DNA of 64,000 bases, taken from assembly GCF_029263155.1 (NCBI RefSeq), contig NZ_JAJCYB010000076.1, positions 1-64,000 of the forward strand, given 5' to 3'. Within the stretch, counting starts at the first letter, position 1. Every line of letters starts with the position of its first letter. The stretch comes from Pseudonocardia sp. Lineage in GTDB: Bacteria; Actinomycetota; Actinomycetes; Mycobacteriales; Pseudonocardiaceae. Of this stretch, positions 1 to 12,180 are shown piece by piece. The notes beneath the pieces were generated by a model, which was not told where the DNA came from, did not search any database, and saw nothing but the letters and a program-made list of their open reading frames with translations. Position numbers and translations under genes: made by a program.

Positions 1-1895
1 CCGCGCTGGCCGCCGCCACCGACCGGCCCGCCCGACCCCGGCTTGTGTAGGGGTGTGCGGTCCGTTGCCCCGGTGGGGGGCGGTGGGCCGCCGATGGGGT
101 CTCCGCGGACGGGGTGCTCGCGGCCTCCCTCGCCCGGCTGCTCCACGGGGTGGTGGTCGTCGACGATCTCTCCGGTGCCGTCGAGCTCGTCACCGCTGAT
201 CCGGAGCTCACCGTCGTCACCAAGGACGGGGACGTCCTGGGCGCCGCCCGTGCGGCCGGTGGCTCCGGCACCGCCACCAGCACCCTCGACGTGCAGGCGG
301 CCGTCGACGAGGCGCGGCAACGGCGGGACGCCGTCGAGCAGGAGCTGGCCGGGCTCGGGCCCACGCTGGCCGGCGCCCGGGCGGAGGAGGCGGCCCGGCT
401 GGCCGACGTCGAGGCGGCCCGGGCCGCGCAGAAGGCTGCCGAGCAGCGCCGGGCCGCCGCGTCGACGCAGCTCGGGCGGGTCGAGCAGGCCGTCCGGTCG
501 GCCGCCGCCGAGTCGCAGCGGCTGCGCGAGCGCCGCGACGCCGTCGAGGCCCGCCGCTCCGACGCCCTGCTCGCCCTGGAGGCGGCCGAGCAGCAGCTCG
601 CCCTGGCCTCCGACGAGCCGGTGGACGACGAGCCCGACACCGAGATCCGCGACGCCGCCGCCGACGCGCTGGACGCCGTCCGTTCCGAGGAGGTCGACGC
701 CCGGCTCGCGCTGCGCACCTGCGAGGAGCGGGCGCGCGCGATCGCCGGGCGGGCCGAGGGGCTGCGCAGGCAGGCCGCGTCGGAACGCCACGCCCGGGCC
801 CGGGCCGCCACCGCGCGGGAGGCCCGCGAGCGCGGAGCCGCGGTGGCCGCGCTCGTCGCCGACGCGGGGGAGCGGGCGGGCCTGCGGATCGCGGACTCGC
901 TGGCCGCCGCGGTCCTGGAGCGGGACGCGGCGGCCGCGGCCCGCGATTCGCGCGAGCGCGCGCTCGGCGAGGCCCGCGCCACCGCCGGGCGCCTGGGCAA
1001 CCTGATGGAGAAGCTGACCGACGCCGTGCACCGCGACGAGGTGATGCGCGCGCAGTCCCGGCTGCGGCTGGAGCAGCTCACCGAGAAGGTGCTCGCCGAC
1101 CACGGCCTGGGCGTCGACGACCTGGTCGCCGAGTACGGGCCCGACGTGCCGGTGCCCGCCTCGCTCGCCGAGACCGCCGAGTACGAGGCGGCCCGCGAGC
1201 GCGGCGAGGACGTGGTCGCGCCCCCGGCCATGCCCTACGACCGCGCCGTGCAGGAGCGCCGGGCGGCGCGCGCCGAGAAGGACCTCGCGCTGCTGGGCCG
1301 GGTCAACCCGCTGGCGCTGGAGGAGTTCGCGGCGCTGGAGGAGCGCTACCGGTTCCTGTCCACGCAGCTGGAGGACCTGAAGAACACCCGGCGCGACCTG
1401 CTCACCGTGGTCCGCGAGGTGGACGACAAGATCCTCGAGGTGTTCGCGCAGGCCTACTCCGACGTGGCGCGCGAGTTCGCGATCGTATTCGACACCCTGT
1501 TCCCCGGGGGCGAGGGCCGCCTGGTGCTCACCGACCCCGAGGACATGCTCACCACCGGCGTCGAGGTCGAGGCGCGGCCGCCCGGCAAGAAGGTCAAGCG
1601 GCTGTCCCTGCTCTCCGGCGGCGAGCGCTCGCTGACCGCGATGGCCCTGCTGGTGGCGATCTTCCGCGCCCGGCCGTCGCCGTTCTACATCCTCGACGAG
1701 ATCGAGGCGGCGCTCGACGACGTCAACCTGCGCCGGCTGATCAGCCTGCTGGAGGAGCTGCGCTCGACCAGCCAGCTCGTCGTCATCACGCACCAGAAGC
1801 CGACGATGGAGGTCGCCGACGCGCTGTACGGGGTCGCCATGCGCGGGGACGGCATCACCACGGTCATCAGCCAGCGGCTGCGCCCGGCGAGCTGA
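1..1895 (+). CDS. smc: Chromosome segregation ATPase SMC, 3' part (5' end outside window)
   Basis: The visible part covers the end of the hinge, the second coiled coil and the C-terminal ATPase half. Long Ala/Glu/Arg-rich heptads run from about nt 290 to 1300. The ABC signature (LSLLSGGER) lies near nt 1602-1630 and Walker B (FYILDEIEAALDD) near nt 1683-1720. SMC dimers with ScpA/ScpB condense and segregate the chromosome. Oddity: in the frame of the conserved protein there is a TAG at 48-50. Residues on both sides look SMC-like (before: RPRLV; after: GGGRWAADG), so this is a nonsense mutation, a pair of compensating indels in the G/C runs at 50-80, or a sequence error. Continuous reading is certain only from about nt 75. 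ftsY follows, as in mycobacteria. Confidence 0.9.
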
Positions 1896-2076
1896 GGCGC
1901 GGCCGCGGGCCCGGGGCGGCGCGCCCACCTGTCGTGGTGCCGGCACGCACCGGTCGCGGCCGGTGTGCGAGGCGCAGGAGCGGGCTGCGGGGTCGCCGTC
2001 CGGGTGGTCGTGTCGCGCCGGGACGGTGGGTCCCCGTGCCGGGCGGGGTCCCGGACCGGCATGACAGGGTGGGGGC

Positions 2077-3828
2077 GTGACCACGGAGACCTTGTGGATC
2101 GTCGTCGCGGTCGTGGCGGCGGTCGTGCTCATCGCCGTCGTGCTGGGTCTGGTGCTGCGGCAACGACGACGGATCAGCCTGCGGCAGGCCGACGAGCTGG
2201 CGGGCGACACCCGTCCCGACACCGCCCCGCCCCGGCACGGCGGCACCTACCGGGCGGACAGCGGGTTCTCCTTCTCCGCGGGCGGGGACACGGCCACCCC
2301 GCCGCGCACCCCTGACACGCCGGCCGCTCCGCCGCCCACCCCCGACGCCCCCGCCGATCCGACGGTCGCGGACCCGGCCGAGCCGCCGAAGCGGTCGCTG
2401 CACGGTGCCACCACCCTTCCCGACGCCCCGCGGCCCGACCCACCCGCCGCCGATGCCCCCCCGGTCGCCGGCGCCGTTCCCTCCGCCGCCGCCGGGACGG
2501 TCGCACCCGCGGACACCCCGTCGGCGGACCCGGCGCGCCCCGCCGACCCGGCGGACGCGCCCGCGGACACCGGGCGGGCGGCGGCCACCACCGCCGGCGC
2601 CGGCCCGACCGGCGCCCCTGACACCGGCGCCCCTGACACCGGCACGGCGGACACCGGCACGGATCCGACGGACACGGCCGCTCCGACGGACACGGCCGCT
2701 CCGACGGGTACCACCGACACCGGCACGGCCCCGGTCGCCGCCGCTGACACCGCCACCGTTCCCGTCGGTACCCCGACCGGGACCGCACCGGCGGGGACCG
2801 CACCGACGGGGACCGCTCCTGCCGGGACCGCCCCGACCGAGACCGCCCCGCCGGTGGCCGCCCCGCCGGTCGGCGACGCGGCACCGCCGCCACCCGCCGA
2901 GGAGATCGCCCCGCCGGGCGGGCGGCTGGAGCGCCTGCGCGGCCGACTCGCCCGCTCCCGGTCCGGCTTCGGGCAGAGCCTGCTCGGGTTGCTCGGGGCC
3001 GGGGAGCTCGACGAGGAGTCCTGGGAGGACGTCGAGGCCACGCTCCTGCAGGCCGACCTCGGCCCGGAGATGACGGCCGAGCTCGTGGACGCGCTGCGCA
3101 CCCAGCTCGCCGCCCGTGGTGTGCGCACCGCGGAGCAGGCGCGTGCGTTGCTGCGCGACGTCCTCACCGACGCCCTGCGCTCCGACCTCGACCGCTCGGT
3201 GCGCGCGCTGCCGCACGACGGCCGCCCGGCGGTGCTGCTCGTCGTCGGCGTCAACGGCACCGGCAAGACCACCACCACGGGCAAGCTCGCGCGCGTCCTC
3301 GTGGCCGGTGGGCACCACGTGGTGCTCGGCGCGGCCGACACGTTCCGTGCCGCGGCCGCCGAGCAGCTGATGACGTGGGGCGAGCGCGCGGGCGCCACCG
3401 TCGTTCGCGGGGCCGAGGGCGCCGACCCTGCGAGCGTCGCGTTCGACGCCGTCAAGCAGGGCACGGCCGAGGGCGCCGACGCCGTGCTGCTCGACACCGC
3501 GGGTCGCCTGCACACCAAGACCGGCCTGATGGACGAGCTGCAGAAGGTCAAGCGCGTGGTCGAGCGGCAGGCCGAGGTCGACGAGGTGCTGCTCGTCCTC
3601 GACGCCACCACCGGCCAGAACGGGATGACGCAGGCGCGGGTGTTCGGAGACGTCGTCACGGTCACCGGCATCGTCCTGACCAAGCTCGACGGCACGGCCA
3701 AGGGCGGCATCGTGTTCCGCGTCCAGCGCGAGCTGGGTGTGCCGGTGAAGCTCGTCGGCCTCGGCGAGGGGCCCGACGACCTCGCCCCGTTCGAGCCCGC
3801 GGCCTACGTCGATGCGTTACTGAACTGA
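2077..3828 (+). CDS. ftsY: Signal recognition particle receptor FtsY
   Basis: SRP receptor GTPase that docks Ffh-bound ribosomes at the membrane. Of 583 residues, 6-28 form one N-terminal transmembrane helix. Roughly 50-285 is a Pro/Thr/Ala/Asp linker with short repeats (TGTAP, TDTAAP). The NG domain follows: P-loop GVNGTGKTTTTGK at about 391, DTAGR at 473, TKLDG at 535. A membrane anchor plus a long low-complexity linker is usual for actinobacterial FtsY, but this linker is built from near-exact nucleotide repeats and is probably length-variable. The GTG at 2077 is chosen because the anchor starts directly after it. smc lies upstream and amtB downstream. Confidence 0.96.
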   Translation: MTTETLWIVVAVVAAVVLIAVVLGLVLRQRRRISLRQADELAGDTRPDTAPPRHGGTYRADSGFSFSAGGDTATPPRTPDTPAAPPPTPDAPADPTVADPAEPPKRSLHGATTLPDAPRPDPPAADAPPVAGAVPSAAAGTVAPADTPSADPARPADPADAPADTGRAAATTAGAGPTGAPDTGAPDTGTADTGTDPTDTAAPTDTAAPTGTTDTGTAPVAAADTATVPVGTPTGTAPAGTAPTGTAPAGTAPTETAPPVAAPPVGDAAPPPPAEEIAPPGGRLERLRGRLARSRSGFGQSLLGLLGAGELDEESWEDVEATLLQADLGPEMTAELVDALRTQLAARGVRTAEQARALLRDVLTDALRSDLDRSVRALPHDGRPAVLLVVGVNGTGKTTTTGKLARVLVAGGHHVVLGAADTFRAAAAEQLMTWGERAGATVVRGAEGADPASVAFDAVKQGTAEGADAVLLDTAGRLHTKTGLMDELQKVKRVVERQAEVDEVLLVLDATTGQNGMTQARVFGDVVTVTGIVLTKLDGTAKGGIVFRVQRELGVPVKLVGLGEGPDDLAPFEPAAYVDALLN

Positions 3829-3842
3829 TACGCACAGTCCGC

Positions 3843-3890
3843 GTAATGCGGATGTAACTCCACTCCGACGGTCGTTCACGTGTTCGCAAC
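3843..3890 (+). promoter_or_regulatory. Putative GlnR operator pair upstream of amtB
   Basis: Two half-site pairs resemble the actinobacterial GlnR box (gTnAC-N6-GnAAC). The first is GTAAT (3843-3847), 6 nt, GTAAC (3854-3858). The second is TTCAC (3875-3879), 6 nt, GCAAC (3886-3890). The pairs are offset by 32 bp, about three helical turns. They lie 104-150 bp before the amtB start, just past the ftsY stop. This suggests nitrogen-limitation control of amtB-glnK. Seen by eye; no matrix score was computed. Confidence 0.6.
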
Positions 3891-3993
3891 AGCGGTGGAG
3901 AGCCGTCGAAACATGCCGATTCGATAGTTCCCGCACCTGCCGCAGAAACCGCCCAGAACGGGCGGGTCGCGGCGATGACGGGAAGGAGTCGAC

Positions 3994-5352
3994 GTGCCTG
4001 GAGTGCCCGATACCGGCGATACCGCCTGGATGATGACGGCCACGGCCCTGGTGCTGCTCATGACGCCGGGCCTGGCGCTGTTCTACGGCGGCATGGTGCG
4101 CAGCCAGAGCGTGCTGAACATGATGATGATGAGTTTCGGCTCGATCGGACTCGTCGGGGTGCTGTGGGTGCTCTACGGCTACTCCATGGCGTTCGGCACG
4201 AGTGTCGGCGACGCGGGCCTGGTCGGGGACCCGACGGAGTTCGCGGGTCTCTCCGCGATCGCCACCGGCTTCTCCGGTGACGAGGTGCCGCTGGTCGCCA
4301 CGATCCCCTCGGTGGTCTTCGCGGCCTTCCAGGCCACGTTCGCCATCATCACCGTCGCCCTGATCTCCGGCGCGGTCGCGGACCGCATGAAGTTCGGCTC
4401 GTGGCTGATCTTCGCGGGCATCTGGGCCTCGATCGTCTACTTCCCCGTGTCGCACTGGGTGTTCGCGTTCGACGACACGACCGCAGGCGCCGGTGGCTGG
4501 ATCGCCAACGACCTCGCCGCCATCGACTTCGCGGGTGGCACGGCCGTCCACATCAACGCCGGTATCGCCGCGCTGGTCCTGGCCATCGTCCTCGGCAAGC
4601 GCCGTGGCTGGCCGCGCGAGCCCATGCGGCCGCACAACCTCACGCTCGTGATGCTCGGTGCCGCGCTCCTGTGGTTCGGCTGGTTCGGCTTCAACGCCGG
4701 TTCGGCCGTCGGGTCCGGCGCGATCTCCGGCTTCGCGTTCCTCAACACCATCGTCGCCACCGCCGCGGCCATGATCGCCTGGCTGCTCGTGGAGCGCTTC
4801 CGCGACGGCCACCCGACGAGCCTCGGTGCCGCCTCCGGCGTGGTGGCGGGTCTCGTCTCGATTACCCCGGCCTGTTCCTCGGTCTCGCCGGTCGGCGCGA
4901 TCGCGGTCGGCGCCGTCGCCGGTGTGCTGTGCGCACTGGCCGTCGGCCTGAAGTTCCGCTTCGGCTTCGACGACTCGCTCGACGTCGTCGGCGTCCACCT
5001 CGTCGGCGGCCTCGTCGGCACCCTGCTCGTCGGCTTCCTGGCCACCGCCGAGGCGCCGGCCGGTGTCGACGGGCTCTTCTACGGCGGCGGCGCCGACCAG
5101 CTGTGGCGCCAGGCCGTCGGGGCACTCGCGGTGCTCGCCTACTCGGGCATCGTCACCGCGATCATCGCCTACGCCCTGAAGTTCACCATCGGCCTGCGGA
5201 TCTCCGACGAGAACGAGGTCACGGGCATCGACGAGACCGAGCACGCGGAGACGGGCTACGACTTCTCCACTCTGCGCGGCGGCGGCGGCCTCGGCACCTC
5301 CCGGCCGGCGGCGTCCGAGCCCGTCCCGGCGACCGCCGGAAAGGAGTCCTGA
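3994..5352 (+). CDS. amtB: Ammonium transporter AmtB
   Basis: Trimeric Amt/MEP/Rh channel, 452 residues, about 11 membrane helices. The opening segment (MTPGLALFYGGMVRSQ) and the pore histidines are intact: H186 in VHINAG and H335 in GVHLVGG, spaced as the H168/H318 pair of E. coli AmtB. The cytosolic tail after residue 410 is Glu/Gly-rich and would be the PII docking region. The GTG at 3994 has a purine-rich site (ggaagga, 3981-3987) at good spacing. glnK starts 3 nt after the stop, so the channel and its PII regulator are co-translated. GlnR-like boxes lie upstream. Confidence 0.97.
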   Translation: MPGVPDTGDTAWMMTATALVLLMTPGLALFYGGMVRSQSVLNMMMMSFGSIGLVGVLWVLYGYSMAFGTSVGDAGLVGDPTEFAGLSAIATGFSGDEVPLVATIPSVVFAAFQATFAIITVALISGAVADRMKFGSWLIFAGIWASIVYFPVSHWVFAFDDTTAGAGGWIANDLAAIDFAGGTAVHINAGIAALVLAIVLGKRRGWPREPMRPHNLTLVMLGAALLWFGWFGFNAGSAVGSGAISGFAFLNTIVATAAAMIAWLLVERFRDGHPTSLGAASGVVAGLVSITPACSSVSPVGAIAVGAVAGVLCALAVGLKFRFGFDDSLDVVGVHLVGGLVGTLLVGFLATAEAPAGVDGLFYGGGADQLWRQAVGALAVLAYSGIVTAIIAYALKFTIGLRISDENEVTGIDETEHAETGYDFSTLRGGGGLGTSRPAASEPVPATAGKES

Positions 5353-5694
<342 letters not shown>

Positions 5695-5708
5695 CTCCAC
5701 ATCTCGTC

Positions 5709-5758
5709 CGCCGGGCCCGCCGTACCTTCGAGAGGTGCGGCGGGCCCGGCGCCTTTTT
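5709..5758 (+). terminator. Rho-independent terminator after glnK
   Basis: A 19-bp stem (5709-5727 with 5733-5751; the only non-Watson-Crick pair is a possible T-G) encloses a 5-nt loop, followed by cc and five T residues (5754-5758). This is the clearest intrinsic terminator in the window, since most others here lack a U tract. It separates amtB-glnK from the second PII gene. Confidence 0.92.
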
Positions 5759-5770
5759 CCTGGAGAATGA

Positions 5771-8520
<2,750 letters not shown>

Positions 8521-8568
8521 AATGTCCGTTCGCGGCGTGTTGTCATCGTCGTTTCATGTTCACGGGTC

Positions 8569-9465
8569 ATGCTCTCGACCATGACCACGTCGCTGCGTGT
8601 CGAGCCGGGGCCCGACCCCCTCGCCGCGCCGGTGGCGTCCGATGTGGTGCTGGTGGCCGCCGGGCGCCGCTGGCGGCGGGTACTGCTGCGCACGCCGTGG
8701 CTCGACGCCGACGACGATCTCGGTGGTGCGCTGGCGGCGGCGCTCGCCACCATGCCCGACGGCTCGCCGCGCCCGGGCGACGTCGTGGCCGTCGCCACCA
8801 TGCCCGACGGCTCGCCGCGCCCGGGCGACGTCGTGGCCGTCGCCGAGAAGGTCGCCGTGGTGACGAGCGGTCGCACCGTGGACGCCCACGGGCTGCGGGC
8901 GGGGGCGCTGGCGCACCTGCTGGCCCGCTCGGTCCGCCCGGTCGGCAACAGCCTGGGCCTGTCCCAGCCGCGCAAGATGCAGTTCGTGCTCGACCAGGCC
9001 GGCCCGGCGCGTGTCGTCGGGGCCGCGCTGGCCGCCGCGCTCGCCCGCCCGTTCGGCTCCACGGGCACGTTCTACCGGCTGCTGGGCAGCACCGCCCGCG
9101 ACCTCGACGGCCTGCGCGGCGCCTATCGCGACGCGCTGCTGCCCCCGCTGCTGCCGGGGGAGGCGGCGCTGCTCGGGCATCACCTGGCGTCCCGGCTGGG
9201 GCGGGCGGTGGCGGTCGTGGACGTCAACGACCGCGGCGGTTCGGTCCGCTCGGTGTCCGCGGGCGGGCCCGACCCGGAGGTACTGCTGCGGCTGCTGGCC
9301 GACAACCCCCAGGGCAACGCCGGCCAGAGCACCCCCCTGGTCCTGCTCCGCCCCTCTGACCCGCCGTCCTCCCGGGCGCCTCAGCGGCGGCGGCGCAGGT
9401 CCGACGGCAGGCTCCTCAGCAGCCGGAACTGCTCGGGGCAGGTCAGGCGCAGCACCGGCAGGTAG
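8569..9465 (+). CDS. Coenzyme F420-0:L-glutamate ligase-like protein
   Basis: Resembles the CofE/FbiB ligase fold (PF01996) in the region 60-215: GDVVAVAEKVAVVTSGR, the conserved PVGNSLGLSQPRK stretch and GSTGTFYRLLG. No nitroreductase-like second domain as in FbiB is present, so a role in F420 glutamylation is only possible. Residues 60-91 are an exact duplication of 16 residues (see repeat feature). The last ~30 residues (Arg/Ser-rich, after LLRPSD) read antisense through the 3' end of the MurJ-like gene and are probably non-conserved. ATG 8569 or 8581 could be the start. It follows glnD by 48 bp on the same strand. Confidence 0.7.
   Translation: MLSTMTTSLRVEPGPDPLAAPVASDVVLVAAGRRWRRVLLRTPWLDADDDLGGALAAALATMPDGSPRPGDVVAVATMPDGSPRPGDVVAVAEKVAVVTSGRTVDAHGLRAGALAHLLARSVRPVGNSLGLSQPRKMQFVLDQAGPARVVGAALAAALARPFGSTGTFYRLLGSTARDLDGLRGAYRDALLPPLLPGEAALLGHHLASRLGRAVAVVDVNDRGGSVRSVSAGGPDPEVLLRLLADNPQGNAGQSTPLVLLRPSDPPSSRAPQRRRRRSDGRLLSSRNCSGQVRRSTGR
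8746..8841 (+). repeat. Exact in-frame 48-bp tandem duplication
   Basis: 8746-8793 and 8794-8841 are identical over 48 bp and in frame. The 16-residue block beginning ATMPDGSPRPGDV occurs twice in a row in the F420-ligase-like protein. No substitutions have accumulated, so the event is recent or the copies are homogenised. It falls at the start of the conserved domain and would lengthen a strand or loop there. Confidence 0.97.
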
Positions 9466-10916
9466 CCGGCCAGCACCCCGACGCCCACGGCCGAGCACAC
9501 CAGCGCCGCGCCCAGCGGACCGTCCGCGGGGGACCCCACGAGCAGCCGCGCCGCCCACCCGGTGCCGACGCCCGCCGCCGCCGCGAGGGCCAGCCCACCG
9601 CCCAGACGCCCCAGCGGGGGCACGGCCCGGTGCCTGCGGTGCAGCCCCGCCAGCGTCACCCCGGTCGCCACGGCCACCGAGACGACGGTCGCCGCCGCGA
9701 TCCCGGCCACCCCGAACACCGGCGCCAGCACCAGGTCGAGCACCACGTTGACGGCGACCCCGACGGCCGCCGACACCACCGGCACCGTGCCGTCCCCCAG
9801 CGCGTAGCAGGTACGGGCCGCCACCTCCCGCACGGCGAGCACCGGGATGCCGACGGCGAAGACCCCCGCGGCCGACGCCGTCAGCGCCACCGCGGTGTCG
9901 TCGAACGCGCCGTAGCCGTACACCAGCCGCACCAGCGGGGTGGCGGCCAGCGCCATCCCGGCCGCGATCGGCACCATCACCACCGCCAGCACGGCCACCC
10001 CGCGGGCCGTCAGGTCACGCAGCTCCGCGCGCCGGGCGGGGGTGACGGCCGCCGCCAGCCTCGGGTAGAGCGCGGCGAGCAGCGTGGCCACGAGCAGCAG
10101 GTCGATCGTGGACGACAGGCGCCCCGCGAAGTTCACCGCGGCCACCGACCCGGGGCCCAGCGTCGAGGCCACCGCGCGGTCCACCAGCGTGTTCACCGAC
10201 GACAGCGCGCTGCCGACGACGAGCGCGGGCACCAGGCGCAGCATCTCGCGCAGCCCCTCGTCGCGCAGCCGCAGCGTCGGCCACGCCGGCAGCCGGGCCG
10301 CGCGCAGCGGGATCAGCTGCAGGACCAGCCGGACCGCCGAACCGAGCACGAAGCCCCAGGCCAGTGCCGTGGCGCCGAACACCGGTCCGGCCACGGCCGC
10401 GGCCGCGATCATCACCAGGTTGAACCCGACGCTCTGCAGCGCCGAGGGTCCGAACCGGCCCAGCGCCTGCCCCGCACCGGCCAGCAGGTTCGTCGCCGTG
10501 ATCAGCACGGTGGCGATCAGCACGATCCGGCTCAGCTCCACGGCGAGCGCGGCGGTGGGCGCGTCGAACCCGGGAGCCAGCAGCGCGACCACGCCGCCGG
10601 CCCCGACCCACACCGCGCCCGCGCCGACCGCCAGCACGAGGCAGGCGAGCCCGAGCGCGGCCCGCACCGACGCCATCCCGGCCGCCGGGCGCCCGGCGTC
10701 GACGGCACGGGCCATCACGGGCACCGCCGCCTTCGCGAGCGCCCCGGTGATGAGTCCGAGCACGAGGTTCATCAGCCCCTGTGCCACGAGGAACGCGTCC
10801 ACATCGGGCCCCGCACCGAACACGACGGCGATGGCGAGGTCGCGCACCAACCCGAGCGTCGACCCGGCGAGGGCCAACCCCGCGGTCAACAGAGCCGCCC
10901 GGCGCACCCCTCCCAC
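9381..10916 (-). CDS. MurJ/MviN-family lipid flippase paralogue
   Basis: About 511 residues with around 14 hydrophobic helices, the size and pattern of MurJ (MOP superfamily). Recognisable stretches are GLVRDLAIAVVFGAGPDVDAF near the N-terminus, ALAKAAVPVMARA, and the mid-protein NTLVDRAVASTLGPGSVAAVN. The family flips lipid II or other polyprenyl-linked precursors. The canonical mycobacterial MurJ has a cytoplasmic kinase-like extension and sits near parA/parB, so this is more likely a paralogue for another lipid-linked glycan. Start: GTG at 10916, the first before the hydrophobic core; 10907 is an alternative. It is convergent with and overlaps the preceding gene, and interrupts the nitrogen cluster. 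Confidence 0.8.
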   Translation of the reverse strand: MGGVRRAALLTAGLALAGSTLGLVRDLAIAVVFGAGPDVDAFLVAQGLMNLVLGLITGALAKAAVPVMARAVDAGRPAAGMASVRAALGLACLVLAVGAGAVWVGAGGVVALLAPGFDAPTAALAVELSRIVLIATVLITATNLLAGAGQALGRFGPSALQSVGFNLVMIAAAAVAGPVFGATALAWGFVLGSAVRLVLQLIPLRAARLPAWPTLRLRDEGLREMLRLVPALVVGSALSSVNTLVDRAVASTLGPGSVAAVNFAGRLSSTIDLLLVATLLAALYPRLAAAVTPARRAELRDLTARGVAVLAVVMVPIAAGMALAATPLVRLVYGYGAFDDTAVALTASAAGVFAVGIPVLAVREVAARTCYALGDGTVPVVSAAVGVAVNVVLDLVLAPVFGVAGIAAATVVSVAVATGVTLAGLHRRHRAVPPLGRLGGGLALAAAAGVGTGWAARLLVGSPADGPLGAALVCSAVGVGVLAGYLPVLRLTCPEQFRLLRSLPSDLRRRR

Positions 10917-10933
10917 GCGGGCAGTCTGCCCGC
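10917..10933. promoter_or_regulatory. Perfect palindrome abutting the MurJ-like start codon
   Basis: GCGGGCAG-T-CTGCCCGC is an 8-bp perfect inverted repeat around one base, ending exactly where the minus-strand GTG begins (10916). It is placed as an operator or 5' hairpin controlling that gene. No regulator is identified. Confidence 0.5.
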
Positions 10934-10941
10934 CCCGGATC

Positions 10942-11004
10942 CGCACTCCGGAGCCACACCGCTGTCCCTGGACCGGCAGGACAGCAGTACGGCTCCGACA
11001 TGCG
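10942..11004. repeat. 63-bp palindromic repeat family A, copy 1
   Basis: Starts CGCACTCCGGAGCCACA and ends ACGGCTCCGACATGCG. Arms of ~25 bp pair with six mismatches around a 13-nt centre. Same length and core as the copies at 19902 and 44153. This copy is in the divergent gap between the MurJ-like gene and the third PII gene, 25 bp from the former's start codon. Confidence 0.85.
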
Positions 11005-11024
11005 TCCCGGACCGGCGCATCTGA

Positions 11025-11477
<453 letters not shown>

Positions 11478-11519
11478 CCTGCCCCGCCGGGCGCCGACAT
11501 GGTCGTGCAACGCGAACTC

Positions 11520-11534
11520 GGCCCGATCCGGGCC
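11520..11534. repeat. Short hairpin in the gap after the third PII gene
   Basis: GGCCCG-ATC-CGGGCC is a perfect 6-bp stem inside a wider AT-poor spacer (11500-11567) that ends ...TTCCAGGATCATG, recalling the TTCC and GATCATG pieces of repeat family B. It may be a degenerate repeat or a weak terminator for the PII gene. No second copy was seen in the window. Confidence 0.4.
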
Positions 11535-11624
11535 GGATTCCCGTTCCAGGATCATGGGAGGGTGCGGAACGATCGGCCCCCACCCTGCGTTGTACGCGGC
11601 GTGATCGGGGGACCTGGCGTTCCG

Positions 11625-12170
11625 GTGCGCGTGGAGCTGTCGTGCCGCGCGCTGGTGCTGGTCGCGGGGATGCCCGGGGCGGGGAAGTCCACGCTGCTCG
11701 CCGGGCTGCCGGTGGACGCGCGGGTGGTCGTGCTCGACTCCGACGTCCAGCGCGCCGCACTGCGCCGTGCGCTGCCGGGCGTGCCCTACCGCTCCTACCG
11801 AGGGCTGGTGCACCTGCTGCACCGGCTGGCGGTGGTGCGGGCGGCGGTGTCACGCGTGCCCGTCGTCGTCGCCCACCTGCCGGCCACCGACCCGGGCACC
11901 CGCGCCGCGCTCGCCCGGCTGGCCGCGCTCACCGGCCGGTCCGCGCACCTGCTGTGGCTGCACGTCGAGCCCGCGGACGCGCTGCGCGGGCAGGCCGTGC
12001 GGGGCCGGGTGGTGCCGGGACGCTCGTTCACCCGGCACGCCGCGGCCGCGGCGCGGCCGCCCGGGCCGTCACCGGAATGGGCGAGCGTGACCGTGCTGGA
12101 CCGCGCCCGGGCCCGCGCCGGACTGGTGCTCGACCCGCCGGTGCAGCGGACCCGGGTCGGCGCCCAGTAG
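11625..12170 (+). CDS. P-loop ATPase/kinase of unknown substrate
   Basis: About 181 residues. An N-terminal Walker A (VAGMPGAGKSTLL) is followed by a DSDVQR segment and HLPATD, a layout seen in small Zeta-toxin/APS-kinase-like AAA kinases. The C-terminal half carries LWLHVEPADALRGQ, like the lid region of such kinases. The substrate cannot be deduced. The start is ambiguous: GTG 11625 or 11631 fits the domain start, while upstream GTGs (11499, 11601) only add unstructured residues overlapping the spacer. The stop codon TAG (12168-12170) is also the first half of the likely -10 box of ffh, which begins 10 nt later. Confidence 0.75.
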   Translation: MRVELSCRALVLVAGMPGAGKSTLLAGLPVDARVVVLDSDVQRAALRRALPGVPYRSYRGLVHLLHRLAVVRAAVSRVPVVVAHLPATDPGTRAALARLAALTGRSAHLLWLHVEPADALRGQAVRGRVVPGRSFTRHAAAAARPPGPSPEWASVTVLDRARARAGLVLDPPVQRTRVGAQ

Positions 12171-12173
12171 GCT
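12168..12173 (+). promoter_or_regulatory. Leaderless-type -10 box of ffh
   Basis: TAGGCT ends 7 nt before the ffh GTG (12181), so transcription would begin at or next to the start codon. The TAG is also the stop codon of the upstream kinase gene. Confidence 0.6.
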
Positions 12174-12180
12174 TGTCCGG

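Noticed and set aside
9430..9465. C-terminal Arg/Ser tail of the F420-ligase-like protein as a functional domain
   Set aside because: It reads antisense through MurJ-like coding sequence and is probably only run-on to the next stop.
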